From Alentia gelatinosa (Eukaryota; Annelida; Polychaeta; Phyllodocida; Polynoidae), in NCBI GenBank assembly GCA_950022655.1, contig OX465584.1, positions 55,224,789 through 55,288,788 on the forward strand: a stretch of 64,000 nt of DNA, written 5' to 3'. The translations under genes and the position numbers were made by a program. Below, one piece after another: positions 33,663 through 44,969 of this stretch; the stretch's first letter is position 1, and every line of letters begins with the position of its first letter. A model generated the notes under the pieces. The model was not told where the DNA came from and ran no database searches. It worked only from the letters and a program-made list of their open reading frames with translations.

Positions 33663-34733
33663 ATGGTTGATATAGGATTCAAACCATTAATCACTACTGA
33701 TGATAACAGTTCAACTCATATGAATGATACAAACTTCTTGGTGCTACCACTGGATACGATTGTGCATTTGTCTATTTGTATATTTGGAATTGTGGCAAAT
33801 AGCCTTATCATAGTTGTTGTTATCTATGGATCATTCTTGAAATCATCTGTCTTCATGAACTTACTGATGGCATTAGCTTTTGCAGACAACTTAACCCTGT
33901 TTTTCATTATATTACGTCTAGATGGTATATATAGCTGGCTCCCTTGGGCAGAGTCTTTATGGATGTGTCGTTTTCTTGTTTGTGGGCTTAATGCATCTTG
34001 CATTACAGCTTCATGGTTGATTGTCCTAGTATCTATTGAACGCATGGTTGCTGTTGTCTATCCTTTGCAGTCTCATATGTACAGTTCTATAAGGAGAATC
34101 CATACTCTCATCATCCTATTAGTTGTCATCACATGGATTTCAACTTGCCCATTTTTATTCAGCTGTGATGTGTATACTTACAAGGCCCATCTACGTTGTA
34201 GTATCAATGGATTCAATCACTTTCGGAGTGCAATGTACGAGGTAGTATATGGATTTCTCCTATATAGTCTCATACCATCTTGCATTATTACCATCATGAA
34301 TATACTAGTCATCAGGAAAATGCTCTCTCAAAGGAAATTCAGTTCCAGAACACAAGGAGAATTACACAAGTCAGCAACCATACATACCAGGTCTTCAATA
34401 ACTGTAATGTTTTCTGTGTGTATTGTATTCATTATATCAACACTCCCTATAAAAACCATTATCACCGTTTTAACCATATGTAACTTGCTCAATGCAGAGT
34501 GCATTTCCCTAATTAACGGAGTTGGAGCTTTCTTCCTTATATTAAACAGATCCAATCACTGTGGGAATCTATTTTTGTACTGCCTAACTCGGTCAGTCTT
34601 CAGGAAAACATTCATCCAACTTCTACAAAGAATTTTCAGGAGGACTTCTCAAAGCAACATCTATGGGCAATTAACAACTGTGGAACTCAGAACAAACTAT
34701 GTTGATAACAATTCCCAAGAAGGCATCTCTTAA
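33663..34733 (+). CDS. Class A GPCR, intronless, cassette copy 3
   Basis: The 356-residue product is closest to copy 1 in TM1-TM3 (VHLSICIFGIV) and shares the same non-canonical SIERM and NLFLY motifs. Copy-specific changes lie at positions usually under constraint: Glu to Lys in TM6 (LPIKTI), Phe to Ser in TM7 (NRSNHCGN) and Gly to Arg just before helix 8 (YCLTRSVF). The frame is open, with the stop at 34731-34733, and the TATA-like word at 33568-33574 is kept. These substitutions might mark relaxed constraint or a ligand/G-protein shift. It converges with the receptor exons at 36959-39776, about 2.2 kb away. Confidence 0.9.
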   Translation: MVDIGFKPLITTDDNSSTHMNDTNFLVLPLDTIVHLSICIFGIVANSLIIVVVIYGSFLKSSVFMNLLMALAFADNLTLFFIILRLDGIYSWLPWAESLWMCRFLVCGLNASCITASWLIVLVSIERMVAVVYPLQSHMYSSIRRIHTLIILLVVITWISTCPFLFSCDVYTYKAHLRCSINGFNHFRSAMYEVVYGFLLYSLIPSCIITIMNILVIRKMLSQRKFSSRTQGELHKSATIHTRSSITVMFSVCIVFIISTLPIKTIITVLTICNLLNAECISLINGVGAFFLILNRSNHCGNLFLYCLTRSVFRKTFIQLLQRIFRRTSQSNIYGQLTTVELRTNYVDNNSQEGIS

Positions 34734-36958
34734 AGAGAGTCAAATCCATCATATTGAATGAAAAATGTAGATTTTTCATGAACAAAAAATAAACTGGCCA
34801 TGGAAACAACAAAATCTGAATCAATTGAATGGAATTAGTTTTCAGAAACAAAATACCAGAAACTGAACAGAAATACAAATTTGTCATGTAATCCTGAGTT
34901 TTGTAATGTTGTAATCGTTTTTGGGTTCAGATAACCTTTGTGCATCCGGTATATATCTTCAGATTATGTCCTGTCATATGTTAATGTACCATACTCTGTC
35001 CTGCTATGTACTATGGAGTAAAATCCCGGAATATCTTAGAAACCTTCAAATACCTTTCTAGAGAATCCAACTATGTCTTTAGTGTGTCATGGGTACCATA
35101 CAAAAAAAAAAGTGGTGTTAGTTGGCTTAAAAGGAATTTTAAATATTATGACTGTATACCGCTAAGATTAACAGATGATGTCGACATTAATTGCTGTTTA
35201 TGTCATTGGAAATTTCAATAAACACTGCTATATAAAAAAATATATATATCTAGACTTTCCCGCCAAAACATAATGAATTTTGCCTATGTGCTCTGTTATT
35301 GTGTAGCTGTACCAGTGTAGTTTAAGGTTTATATTTGTCCATACATATACATTCAACCCAGCCTTTGGTTTGACAAGGACCACAGACATACTATTCAGAA
35401 GGAACAAGATTCAATTCAAATTATATTACCATTGTTAAATCACTTGTACAAAAGTATTTCAAGAACAGTAATAAATTGGAGGAATAATCAAATTTTGCAT
35501 GGATGTTCTTATTTAAGAAAATACAACAAAAATATTCAAAATGATATTGCCATTTATTTTCAAAAGCACTATATACCATAAACAACTGATAAAAATAACA
35601 CCAACATGAACATTTAAAACAAACAGAAATATCCAGCAAAACTTATGCTAACTTCTTAATTGTAACCTTAGCAGGAACGCTGAAGGACCAACCTTGGCTA
35701 TGGTAACACCAACAAAATTGATAGTACATGGACATTTAGGTCCAGCCTTTATCAGGCGGAAACTACAATTATTCATGAGTGATGGGTATATTGACCGATA
35801 ATTCAATACAAAATCAAGGCACATTTAATATCAATCTTTTGAATAAAATGGAAAGAATGTACTACTTCATATAATCACAAATAAAGTTATATCAAATCTG
35901 ATGGGCAGACTCTATATAAAAAATTATCTCTACATAAACATATGGTGTGTTTTTCGATTATTCCCTCTTCTATGGCTCTAAAGTTAATTTCATAAAACAT
36001 ATCAAAATTGCACATTCTAAGTAGATCATCAAAATTTCTTTTCAGAAATAATATCAACAAGAGGGGTAAAATCTATATAGAAGAAAAAATGGTAGGAAAC
36101 ACTTGAGTGCAATAATGTCCATAAAATCTCAAAAAGGCAAGAGGCAATACCTTTCACCACATAGTGAATAATATCGTTAAATCACTCATGCCGTAGTGAA
36201 TAACATATTTTATTATCACATGATGCTATAGGATTCTCCCCAGTAGTCAGTTATGTGGGATCCCAATAAACCACAGTTATTGTAGTACCGAATAAGCTGC
36301 TATATTCAATGTGCATACAAGTCAACTCACATGCAATGACCTCTTTTTCGGCTTGATATATATTACTCAACCCACATTATCAAAATATAACAAGGGGTTG
36401 TTCCTTTTATGACTAATGGTCACTTTTGATGATTTTTACATTTCCAGTTTTAGCTAACAGTTTTAGGGGCAGTCACAAGTTATTTTGATATGTAGATGAT
36501 GATTTTGATTGTAGAGATAAGGACTATTATACACTCTTTAACACTGATTTATAAAAGCTTGACCAATCTATGATTAAAGAAGAAACCAACAAGTTTTGGT
36601 CAAAGTCATCGTTCTCCATGAGTTTCATGCAGAGTGATATGAATGAGGCGACAGCCGGATAGGCCTATAGGACAAAAAAAACAGGGATGAGATAAATATG
36701 TGATCTGGAATGTGCCTCGCTTTATTTTGATTGGTTCTTCCTCACTTTGAAGGTTTCACTCCATCTATTTTTATATTATACAATATTTGAATATTAATGC
36801 CCATACCATAACAGTGGAAGGTCTGCTCCTCATTGCAGAACTTGGTAGCAACAAACCAAAAAGAAATTAAAAAAACATATTTCTATACATATTTCTACAT
36901 ATGAAGTTTTTCCAAGAAACAAAAGATCATACCAGCTAGGAATTGACATCACTAGACG
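34734..36958. other. Non-coding block between convergent genes, copy 3
   Basis: This is duplicated sequence parallel to copy 2. It holds the empty site of the copy-1 LINE (34915-34930) and the empty site of the copy-1 foldback element (about 36300). No gene is seen. Confidence 0.6.
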
Positions 36959-37194
36959 CTATGTCATCCAGCAATCTATCAATAACTGTGGGAATTGAAT
37001 ACTTGTGGAATCGACAAAGTCTGTGAATGACTTAACGGTGTCATCTGCCGTTCTGAGTTCAGTCATGATACGGATACACTGCATGTAGCGGTAAGGCTGG
37101 TCAGGGTATGTCTTCCTCACCCAGTAGTACAAAGCTTCGTTTACGTATTGCTGGGCTTCATGGACTTTCTCTGGGGATAAGAGACTTGCCCTAT
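36959..37194 (-). CDS. Nuclear-receptor LBD last exon (with partner exon at 39552)
   Basis: This 236-bp terminal exon has an acceptor TTTCAG and a split codon that completes Asp with the G left by the upstream exon. The junction therefore reads MAPD then RASLLSPEK, the usual helix 7-8 border of nuclear receptors. It continues with helix 9-10 (NEALYYWVRKTYPDQPY, MTELRTADDTVKSF) and ends in the AF-2-like FPQLLIDCWMT, stop TAG. Family: ligand-activated transcription factor acting in the nucleus; by eye the domain is closest to NR1H (FXR/LXR/EcR). In AF-2 the usual coactivator-clamp Glu is Asp. Just upstream of the exon, in the intron at about 37247-37320, a 36-bp unit is tandemly doubled. Confidence 0.85.
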
Positions 37195-38510
37195 CTGAAA
37201 CAAATACATGTTAATATCTTATTATCCATGGTATGCAAAGTCCCTATTGAGAATGTATGGGGAGTCAGTAAACCACTACCCATTGACAATGTATGGGGAG
37301 TCAGTAAACCACTACCCATTAGTATACAGATTCAAATCCGTGGTATACGGCCTCAAAGCAATTGTCCCTTTGTGCAACAGATCAAAAATAGTCTTATTGA
37401 TATACCCTGTAATTTGGCAATTGCTGGGTTTGATTTATTGGAGAAGATGGATAGTAAATACAACACACGATGGTTTTTGTGGACAAGCGGCTCTGTAAAC
37501 CACTCGAGGCTGATGTATTACTACGGGCTAACGCTCGTGGTCTATGGCCGCCTATTCACAAAAAACATTAATTATTGCCTATATATTCGTTGAAGATACC
37601 AACATGAACAATAGATCTACACTCGGAAAAGTTAGGATATGTTTACTTGATAAAGGTTTAATGTATTGAAAAGCAATAATTTAACTCAAATGATCAGGAA
37701 CAGTTGGAATTATGCCCCTAGCCCTTCTGGGGGTTTTCAATAATTAGCAGAGATGTAACAATGGTAATACAAAATGGCAGTGTATAATATGCATCTCTTT
37801 ATTGATATACAATAGGATATAGGATGTAGGCCAGCAGTCCCATGTTTCCAATCTAGATCAGACAAGTCTGTGCTACCAGTCAGGTAAAAAGATTTTCTTT
37901 TTTTTGCATCGTAGCTTGGCAGCAGGAAGATTTGAAAACACCACGTCATGAAAAGATAATCTATATTGAAATTCCATCCCTCATTTTGTCAGATTTATAT
38001 TGCCCCTATGTTTTCCCTTCCATTACTGAACAGCGAACATGTGATGGTTCCGTTATTGATATAGAAAATGGTTGTCGGTTGTTGCGCTCGTTGCTATGCA
38101 GTGATGTCCCCTTCAGATGTTATTCAATTCACTGTATCAATGTTCATTTAGCTTTTTGTAAACATTGGGGATCATGAAGATGGATGAGATTGACTTTAGA
38201 ATGCTGATTTATTTAGAACCAATTACTTAGTGATCATATTTTACTTTTTTTAAATGATATAGTAGGACGAGGCATAAACACCTCCTCTGCGGCCGACAAA
38301 AAAAAATATAATAAAAAATAGTGATCATATTTTGGTTTAATTACCTAATGCACTACCGAGAACATATTCGGAAATGAGAATGGTAGGTCAGATTGGCAAA
38401 AAATGTGTGTCAAATGCAAATGAAGGTACCTCCAAAGCCAAGTTTTAAATTGTATAGTATCCATCTTGTTGTAGCGTTCTATCTTTTTAGTGCTAACCTC
38501 ATGCACAGGG

Positions 38511-38759
38511 ACTAAACATTAGACATCAGAAGCAATGATATACAAGGATACTACAGGTATCACTATCTGTGTTCCCAAATGACACATAGGGTGTATTAAC
38601 AACCCACAGGAGGTGAAAATTACCACCTTGAATGTGCAATACACTACATTGTCTTTCCAGTTGCTAAAAGGGTTAATATTTCTTGTGGTATTCATTTATT
38701 TTGGCGGGCATTCAATGTGGCCTTGTGGGTACGCTTAAAGGCATATCCTACAATTCACA
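38511..38759. other. Short unique stretch between copies 3 and 4
   Basis: No gene is visible; it lies within the intron of the receptor gene whose exons are at 36959 and 39552. Confidence 0.4.
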
Positions 38760-39056
38760 GTGGCACCACTGACGGGTGACGTCTGTTCCCTAGGCTGATG
38801 CTAGCTTGAAAGACAGTTTAAGAACTGTACCTAACCACCGTAACCATGTACACTAGTAGGTGTGACATCACTAAGTGATGTCACTCCTACTGGTCGCCAG
38901 GCAAAACACCTAGACACCTTGTAGACATGTAGAGGAGACTGCTATTTAAAAATATGCTCAAACAAGCAAACAAACAACAGGAAACGTCTGTTGGGGAAAG
39001 GAGGGTTCAAGGTTTTGCCAACAACAGGCTCAACAGGCATAATAAAATGTTTATAG

Positions 39057-39362
39057 GGTACCCCTCTAGTAAGATCTCACACTCTCTTAGTCGTAATCTG
39101 TACAAGGTTCTTACTGCACTCTATGGGAGAAGAATTCTTAACGAACTAGGCTTAGAGCCTTGAGAATCCACTGGCACACAGTATTCCGGCTAGGTGTCAT
39201 CATTGAGATTATAGGAATCTTTGGTTGCATTGATGAACATCTTTAGCACGGGAGGCAGGCCAGTGGATTCTCAAGCCTAGTTTGTTAAGAATGCTTCTCC
39301 ATAGAGCGTAGGGAGAGAACAGTATACAACTTAGAGAGTGTGAGATCTTATGAGAGGGGTGC
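39057..39362. mobile_element. GCACCC inverted-end MITE in copy 4
   Basis: Same arms as 2247-2536, with both ends present and a CTAGGCTTAGAGCCTTGAGA inner arm. It lies in the intron, about 190 bp downstream of the intact LBD exon. Confidence 0.7.
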
Positions 39363-39551
39363 ACTGGGTGTCAAGGTGATCAAGAAAACTCCAGCTTATA
39401 ATTGTTGTCTATGTGATATTTGTCTTGTAAACAATAACTTTCCTTCATAAGTCTGTTAAACCAGTGTTGGGGATGAGTGATGCATGGAGGGGGGGAGAAA
39501 ATTTACTTTTATTTCTGTGATGAATAGGAGAAGAAAACTTGGGACAGATAC

Positions 39552-39776
39552 CTGGAGCCATGAAGCATATTGCAGAGAGCAGGGCCGTCTCGTGGTCATC
39601 TGGACTAAGTTTCTGTAGCGCGTGGGCGATGTGGAAGAAGAAGTCGATGGCCTCCTCTTTGTGTACGATCCTCATGTCTCCGCCACTGACGATCAGACCG
39701 TCCGTGTTCATAAACAGCCGATCCTCCACGTTCCAGAACTTGTGGGAGGCAATCAGCCAGTTATCTGGGCGATGCA
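39552..39776 (-). CDS. Nuclear-receptor LBD penultimate exon, intact
   Basis: This 225-bp exon is bounded by an ACACAG acceptor and a CCAG/GTATCT donor. It has two bases of a split codon at its start and one at its end, which matches the 225-bp exon at 52285-52509 exactly in length and phase. The peptide reads HRPDNWLIASHKFWNVEDRL, GLIVSGGDMRIVHKEEAIDF and LQKLSPDDHETALLSAICFM. This corresponds to the helix 5 to helix 7 part of an NR1-type ligand-binding domain; the E-x-ALLxAI box is diagnostic. It joins in frame to the exon at 36959-37194 across a 2.36-kb intron. Earlier exons (DNA-binding domain, hinge, helices 1-4) were not found and may lie further right. Confidence 0.85.
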
Positions 39777-39790
39777 CTGTGTAGGATGGA

Positions 39791-41129
39791 CAAATTCATA
39801 TATTCAGAGAATTGTTACGACGTGGCAAAAACACCTCTAATAAAAAAATGTTTTAAATTGTATATATTCAGGAACGTTTTATATGTAATATGTTTGGAAA
39901 AATTCTTTCCTTTCAATTTCCATTAGAGATCTCTTCACACCTGGTGGGATGTTGTTAGTCTTTCAATAGATTGAAAAGAAATTTATGTTTAATTTGTAAT
40001 ACGTGATTGATGAGAGTTGCCTGTACATTTAATCAAGATGGTGACAAAAAGCTGATGAATCTATGGTGTCTTAATATACTTCTCAGATATCTAAGAAATC
40101 AACTTAATATTTTTGGAGAAATCACAAAATCTGTTTCAATTTCAAAACCCTCTGAAATTTGATGTCCTTTGACCTTTAACCTCTAATAAAAGGTCAAATG
40201 GACACATTTACAGAAAAATGGATACCATATCTGGAATGGCTAGAGTCTTAGCTTTCATTTGATACAATAAAATTGCTGCTATATTTCCATTGAACAAAAC
40301 TCCATAGATAACAGGATTTCGGGGAGCTGGATCCTTGACTAATGTAATCAGGGGACTGTTTAATAATTGGGGACAGTCAGGCCAATAATAGGAGTGTTCT
40401 TGGGAGGACAAAAAGAGGATAGGAATGTGTTCGCTTTAAATGTCTTTCCATATTTTATTGTTCTTCTTCTTACTTAAATCCTTCTTTCGCAGATGTATTG
40501 AAAAGCAAGTCTTTTATGCTAACGCATATATTCAAATAAGTGTCGCTGGGATTTCAAAATGAGCATATTTCTTAGTCTTAAATAATAGTCTTGATATATA
40601 CGCAATCAGTATGATGTTTTACGTTAACTTGCCCAGAATTAGAAAATAACAGCCATAATCTTTTAGAATGCGTCAAATCTTCCGAACAATAGGAATGCAG
40701 CAATAGCATAAACCGATATTGTACAAGTTAAACAAAACAAATAAATAAGACATCCAGTTTGTATTTTGTGTTTGCATTTGCTTTATTAGTTTATGCTCGT
40801 TCACAGGATGACGATTTCCAATTAGGAGAAATCATCTTCACGAAATGGTAATGCTCTTTGTAAAAGTTGAGCAAGAATGATCAACATCACGTCATTATCA
40901 AATATCCTAAGCCTTTTTAGCGGCAAGATTCTCATGCGGTTACCCTCACTCGTTATGTGTTCGATATAAAATCACAGATTAGTAAACAGTGAATATCTAA
41001 ACATTATTTATTGACATAAACCACCAAAGCTACGAAATAAACAAAGAAGCTAATGCTGTAGCATCAGCACTGGCAAGTGCACCCCTTCATGCTTCTAAGT
41101 GTCCTCAGTTAAGGAACACCAATTATGTC
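39791..41129. other. Intergenic or intronic sequence without recognised features
   Basis: No gene, splice-bounded exon or repeat could be supported. An open frame at 40208-40411 on the - strand has no recognisable domain. Confidence 0.4.
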
Positions 41130-41400
41130 ACCTTTGGTGTTTTTGTCCCATAGGCTTAACATTGGTAACTCGTTCTCCATGCCCTTACAAGTATTACAGT
41201 CTGTTCTCCATGGTCTATGGCATCATTATATCCAGTGTGTCATCATTTCTTATGTGTGTACTGGGGTGAGATAAATACAGAAAGCAACTCGTTTTGGTCA
41301 AAGTCTTTGTTCTTTCACTTGTTTTGAATGTTACGCGATATTCAATCCACATCAAACTCGTGGAGAACGACGACTTTGACCAAAACTTATTGGTTTCTTC
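41130..41400. mobile_element. Foldback element (TCTCACCCC family, stem type a)
   Basis: The module CCCATAGGCTTAACATTGG...CTGGGGTGAGATAAAT (41148-41273) is followed by a palindrome with arms TTTTGGTCAAAGTC and GACTTTGACCAAAAC (41290-41395). It is highly similar to 11890-12176. Confidence 0.75.
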
Positions 41401-41670
41401 GTTAGTAGATGCCACTGAAAAAATAATCCCATAATTGTACACTCTGAGACTAATCCTACATGTGTACATGTAGTCTGTGCCACCGTAGAAATATACAAAG
41501 CTTCCTCTGACATTATAAACCACTAAAGGATGTACTCATAATAGAATATATAACCTGAAAAAACCTGTTGGATCTAATTGTGAAAGAGTATAACCTTATA
41601 CAGTTTGAGTCACTGCATGGCATAATCTTACAAAAGTACCATGTGAAAGTGTAGGTAAACCTAGCTGCTA

Positions 41671-41952
41671 AAGGGCATGTTCCACTGGGCCAATGCCATG
41701 GCATGAAAAGAGTGCCGCAAGTCTGCCACACAGCACCCATGTTGGCTCGAGTATAGAAAACAGTGTGGTGGAGCAGGTCATATATACAAGAATAAACTGG
41801 CTAAACCTAATGAATAAGGTTTCGCCAGTTACCACTTAGTTACCAGCCAGTGGCCGCCAGCACTGACCAGGACGCAAGGTTTGTACACTATAAGCAATTT
41901 CCATACAGTGCTCTTATGATGCCGTACCACTGATTCGGTGGAGCACACCCTT
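41671..41952. mobile_element. MITE with ~60-bp inverted ends (AAGGGCATGYTCCA)
   Basis: The left end AAGGGCATGTTCCACTGG and the right end TGGAGCACACCCTT are inverted. Further in, CATGGCATGAAAAGAGTGCC pairs with GGTGCTCTTATGATGCC-like sequence. TA flanks both ends, suggesting a TA target duplication. The second copy is at 51054-51348. Confidence 0.75.
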
Positions 41953-42375
41953 TATGTCATACTTAGCTCTTTTTCTATGGTATTGTCAACATTATCTAGG
42001 GTAGACAGTGAGATTTCTGACTTTCTAAGGCTTAGATCGGGTGAGTCAAAAAGACACCTAGTGGCACTTCAATCCCACGGTAATGCAACATGTTTTCCTC
42101 ACAGCTTAGAGAAGGGTAAAAATACTAATCCTTAGAAATAGTTGTATATACGTTATGAAAGGGGTGGTCCCTGTTTCTCTGTTTTGTAAGTTCGTAAATC
42201 TATAACCTTAGCAATTCCAAAGCAATAGCATAGTTCAATATTGAACTTCATACTATTAATTTATGCTTAAGTTTCCATTCAATGTATCATGTCTTTTATC
42301 ATAATGGTAGGAAAAAAAATTACGCACTTAGGTAATCCTATTCTACCCAGGATGTTATTACTATAAGAAATACGC

Positions 42376-42512
42376 AATACCAACTCGTTTCAAATATAAG
42401 CGGCCGTAATCTCTGAGGACTATAGACGCATAGTAATATCCCAGAGAATACGAAGATATTAAGTAGAACAGAGGAGATTACGGTCGCTTTTATCTGAAAC
42501 TAGTTTCTATTG
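42376..42512. repeat. Long imperfect hairpin
   Basis: One arm reads CAAATATAAGCGGCCGTAAT followed by CTCTG. The other reads CAGAGGAGATTACGGTCGC followed by TTTTATCTGAAAC. It resembles the palindrome part of the foldback elements but lacks a clear TCTCACCCC module. Confidence 0.6.
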
Positions 42513-42647
42513 TAGTTATCATTCAGCATTGCAAATTTAAGTTATCAAAGACAAGACAAAATGACCACCGATCTTCTCACGCACTGTTATCTCCGTTCTG
42601 CGTATGACAGAAATTACAAACACCCGTAATATCCACCTGGTGAATTA

Positions 42648-42960
42648 GCACCCCTCTCATAAGATTTCACTCTCTAAGTGGTATTCTGTACTGTCACTAC
42701 GTTCTATGGGAGAAACATTCTTAACGAACTAGGCTTAGAGCCTTGAGAGTCCACTGGCCTGCCTCCCGTGCTAAAGACGTACATCAATGCAACCCAAAGA
42801 TTCCTATAATCTCAATGATGCCATCTAGTGGGAATACTGTGTGTCAGTGGATCCTCAAAGCTCTAAGCCTAGTTCGTTAAGAATTCTTCTGCCATAGAGC
42901 ATAGTGAGAACCTTGTACAGAATACCACTTAGAGAGTGTGAGATCTTATGAGAGGGGTGC
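42648..42960. mobile_element. GCACCC inverted-end MITE, independent copy
   Basis: It is a full-length element with ends GCACCCCTCTCATAAG and CTTATGAGAGGGGTGC, outside the cassette array. Its presence shows that the repeat is a true mobile family and not just part of the duplication. Confidence 0.8.
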
Positions 42961-43189
42961 ACCTACACAGTTCCTATAGATTTAGTATTAGATGGATAAT
43001 AAAGATTACTTCTACCTGACATGTACGGGTGGCTCAACTTAAGTTTGATCATCCACTTAATACATGGTGTCCATAAGAAACACATGGGTAACATGTATCC
43101 ACATACCGGGAAGCATACAGATATGTTGTATGCTCCGGGTTGCAAAAGCCGGCGCATACGGAAAAATAGTGCATATGAAATGCGTACCC

Positions 43190-43315
43190 AAATGAACTAA
43201 TATCAGTACCCCACTCATACTCCATGGCCGTGAAGGTATCATATTCAATACTTAATGGCTAATTTGGTGACTTATTTAATCAATAAATTGTGATGTTATA
43301 CGGGGTGAGATAAAA
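43190..43315. mobile_element. Partial foldback module
   Basis: ACTCCATGGCCGTGAAGGT... to CGGGGTGAGATAAAAG matches the module at 47674-47811 (CTCCACGGCCGTGAAG, CTTAATGGCTAATT). The outer left end and a flanking palindrome are missing. Confidence 0.6.
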
Positions 43316-43731
43316 GAAATACGTGAGAAAACATAGAAAAACCTATACCTCAGCAAGATATTTGTGAAAATTTTGAAAGCAAATGGTAAGTTCTGGTGCA
43401 AAATATCTCACTGGATCTGGATCAATCACAAAATCATAAATTAAAAAGATATCACTTTCCAAGGTGTGGTATGTTCTTATGTGACAAAGTGAAAATATGA
43501 CCTCAACCCCTCCCAAAACAGGAAAAAAAAGAATTTGTCAACAAATAGGATAAAATGGTAAATTAGCTGAAAATCGGATAAAATAGTATATAAAGCATGA
43601 GGCCTGGCATAAGTATCATTTTGGTGCATTCAGTCTGGAATATCTGTGATTTATAACTGATTTATTACTTAGTTTCTGTCAACTACCATTTACAGAATAA
43701 CACCTCTAAAGAACACGCTCTGTTACACCTG

Positions 43732-44009
43732 GGACCTGTTTTACTAGTTTTGTGACATGTCTAGACATGTTTTGTGACACCATACAGACATATTGGGGTT
43801 GACTAGTTTCGTGACAACACAGGTAGCGCTGGCACAAGTGGCGTTGTAGTGTCACTGTTCGGAACACCGACATTGTGACACAACATGCGACAATAGATGT
43901 GACATGCGTTATGAAACGTGACTTCGTTTTGTCCGTTCTTACTTGCACTGTTGGTGCCGCTTCTCATGTCTGTCTAACACTTTTGTCATGAAACTAGTGA
44001 AACAGGTCC
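43732..44009. mobile_element. MITE, GGACCTGTTTCACTAG family
   Basis: A full-length copy with ends GGACCTGTTTTACTAGTTTT and GAAACTAGTGAAACAGGTCC, inner words as in 23756-24032 but in reverse orientation. Confidence 0.8.
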
Positions 44010-44959
44010 ATGATCAGGGTTAAAGTTCGCTCTCAAACTTGGGGGTCCAGCGGGAGAAGTGGCTTTAAGTTAGATTCACAACTGACGAGTGTAGAAGGCT
44101 CGCCTTTTCTCTAGACTAAAGGACATGTAACAGTGTGGAAATATCTGGCAATATGGTCACAGAACTTAGCAGCCACACAGTGACTAAATGCCCGTCGTAA
44201 TAAGTTCACCTATTTAATCACACTATCCATTTCGGATTTAGAATAAGATCCATACATATTAGACTGACTTGGGAGAATGTGGAACAGTCAGCAAGCCATC
44301 ATAATACAGAACAGTTTATTGGGCATGATCAAAGGATTAAATTATTCAGGTGTGTATAGTAATGCGTTTGAAATATCTTTTTCTCGGGACAAACTTCAAT
44401 AGCGACATATTCGGAAATGAGGGAATGTTAGTAGAATTATAGTGTGGTTACATAAGGCTGTTTACACTAAATAATATTACCACAAGTTTTTTTTTGCGTT
44501 ACCAGTACCAGTACACATGTAGAAAAGATTTTCACCAAAAAATGTTAGTATAGTTATAGTCAGGTTTTGCTTATTACTTGGAGAGCGATTGTGAATAATT
44601 CTCTAACTTCTTCCTACAAGGCACTTATTTCTATTGGATATGATGTCTATAAAGATAATTTGCACATCAATGTAATACCAATTTATCGTACCCCTAATAA
44701 AAAAAAACGCCTTGGACTTAACATAGGCAAATTCTATGTGGCATGCCGTGATATAAAGTGTGTTTTATGCCACTACGGGCATACTAGAGTGGACCAATCA
44801 GTGACCAGAATTTGAGCTACTTCGAAAAAAGTTCCGGTTGCACTCGAAACGCCCATTCAAATGTTTGCTGGTATGATACAGAATGTTACGAGTGATTTAA
44901 ACAACCACCCCCATCTCAAACACAATTATAATATAAAGAATAGATACACACTCAAGGAA
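44010..44959. other. No gene seen; contains a foldback-module remnant
   Basis: The segment 44680-44830 (TACCCCTAATAAAAAAAAAC, TTAACATAGGCAA, GACCAATCAGTGACC) matches the module at 62300-62410. It is therefore a TCCTACCCC-type foldback remnant. The remainder is unassigned. Confidence 0.5.
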
Positions 44960-44969
44960 ATCCAGTTAT

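Larger units (their letters stand above)
31962..38510. repeat. Segmental duplication copy 3
   Basis: The order is the same as copy 1: an anchor near 32000 with AGTTTAAGAACTGTCC, the inverted-end MITE, a truncated LBD exon, the GPCR on +, the LBD last exon on -, and a right-end block. It is the most compact copy, lacks the LINE, SINE and recent foldback insertions, and so provides the empty sites used to define them. Confidence 0.8.
38760..39790. repeat. Segmental duplication copy 4, partial
   Basis: It contains the AGTTTAAGAACTGT anchor, the inverted-end MITE and the only complete LBD penultimate exon. Homology ends just beyond the exon acceptor, so no GPCR follows. It is most simply read as the ancestral edge of the array. 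Confidence 0.7.

Noticed and set aside
24989..39776. GPCR genes lying inside introns of the receptor genes
   Set aside because: Each GPCR lies beyond the receptor stop codon, so the genes are convergent neighbours; only the hypothetical pairing of 12790 with distant exons would enclose one.
40208..40411. Additional nuclear-receptor exon upstream of 39776
   Set aside because: No LBD motif, no matching exon phase, no recognisable splice sites.
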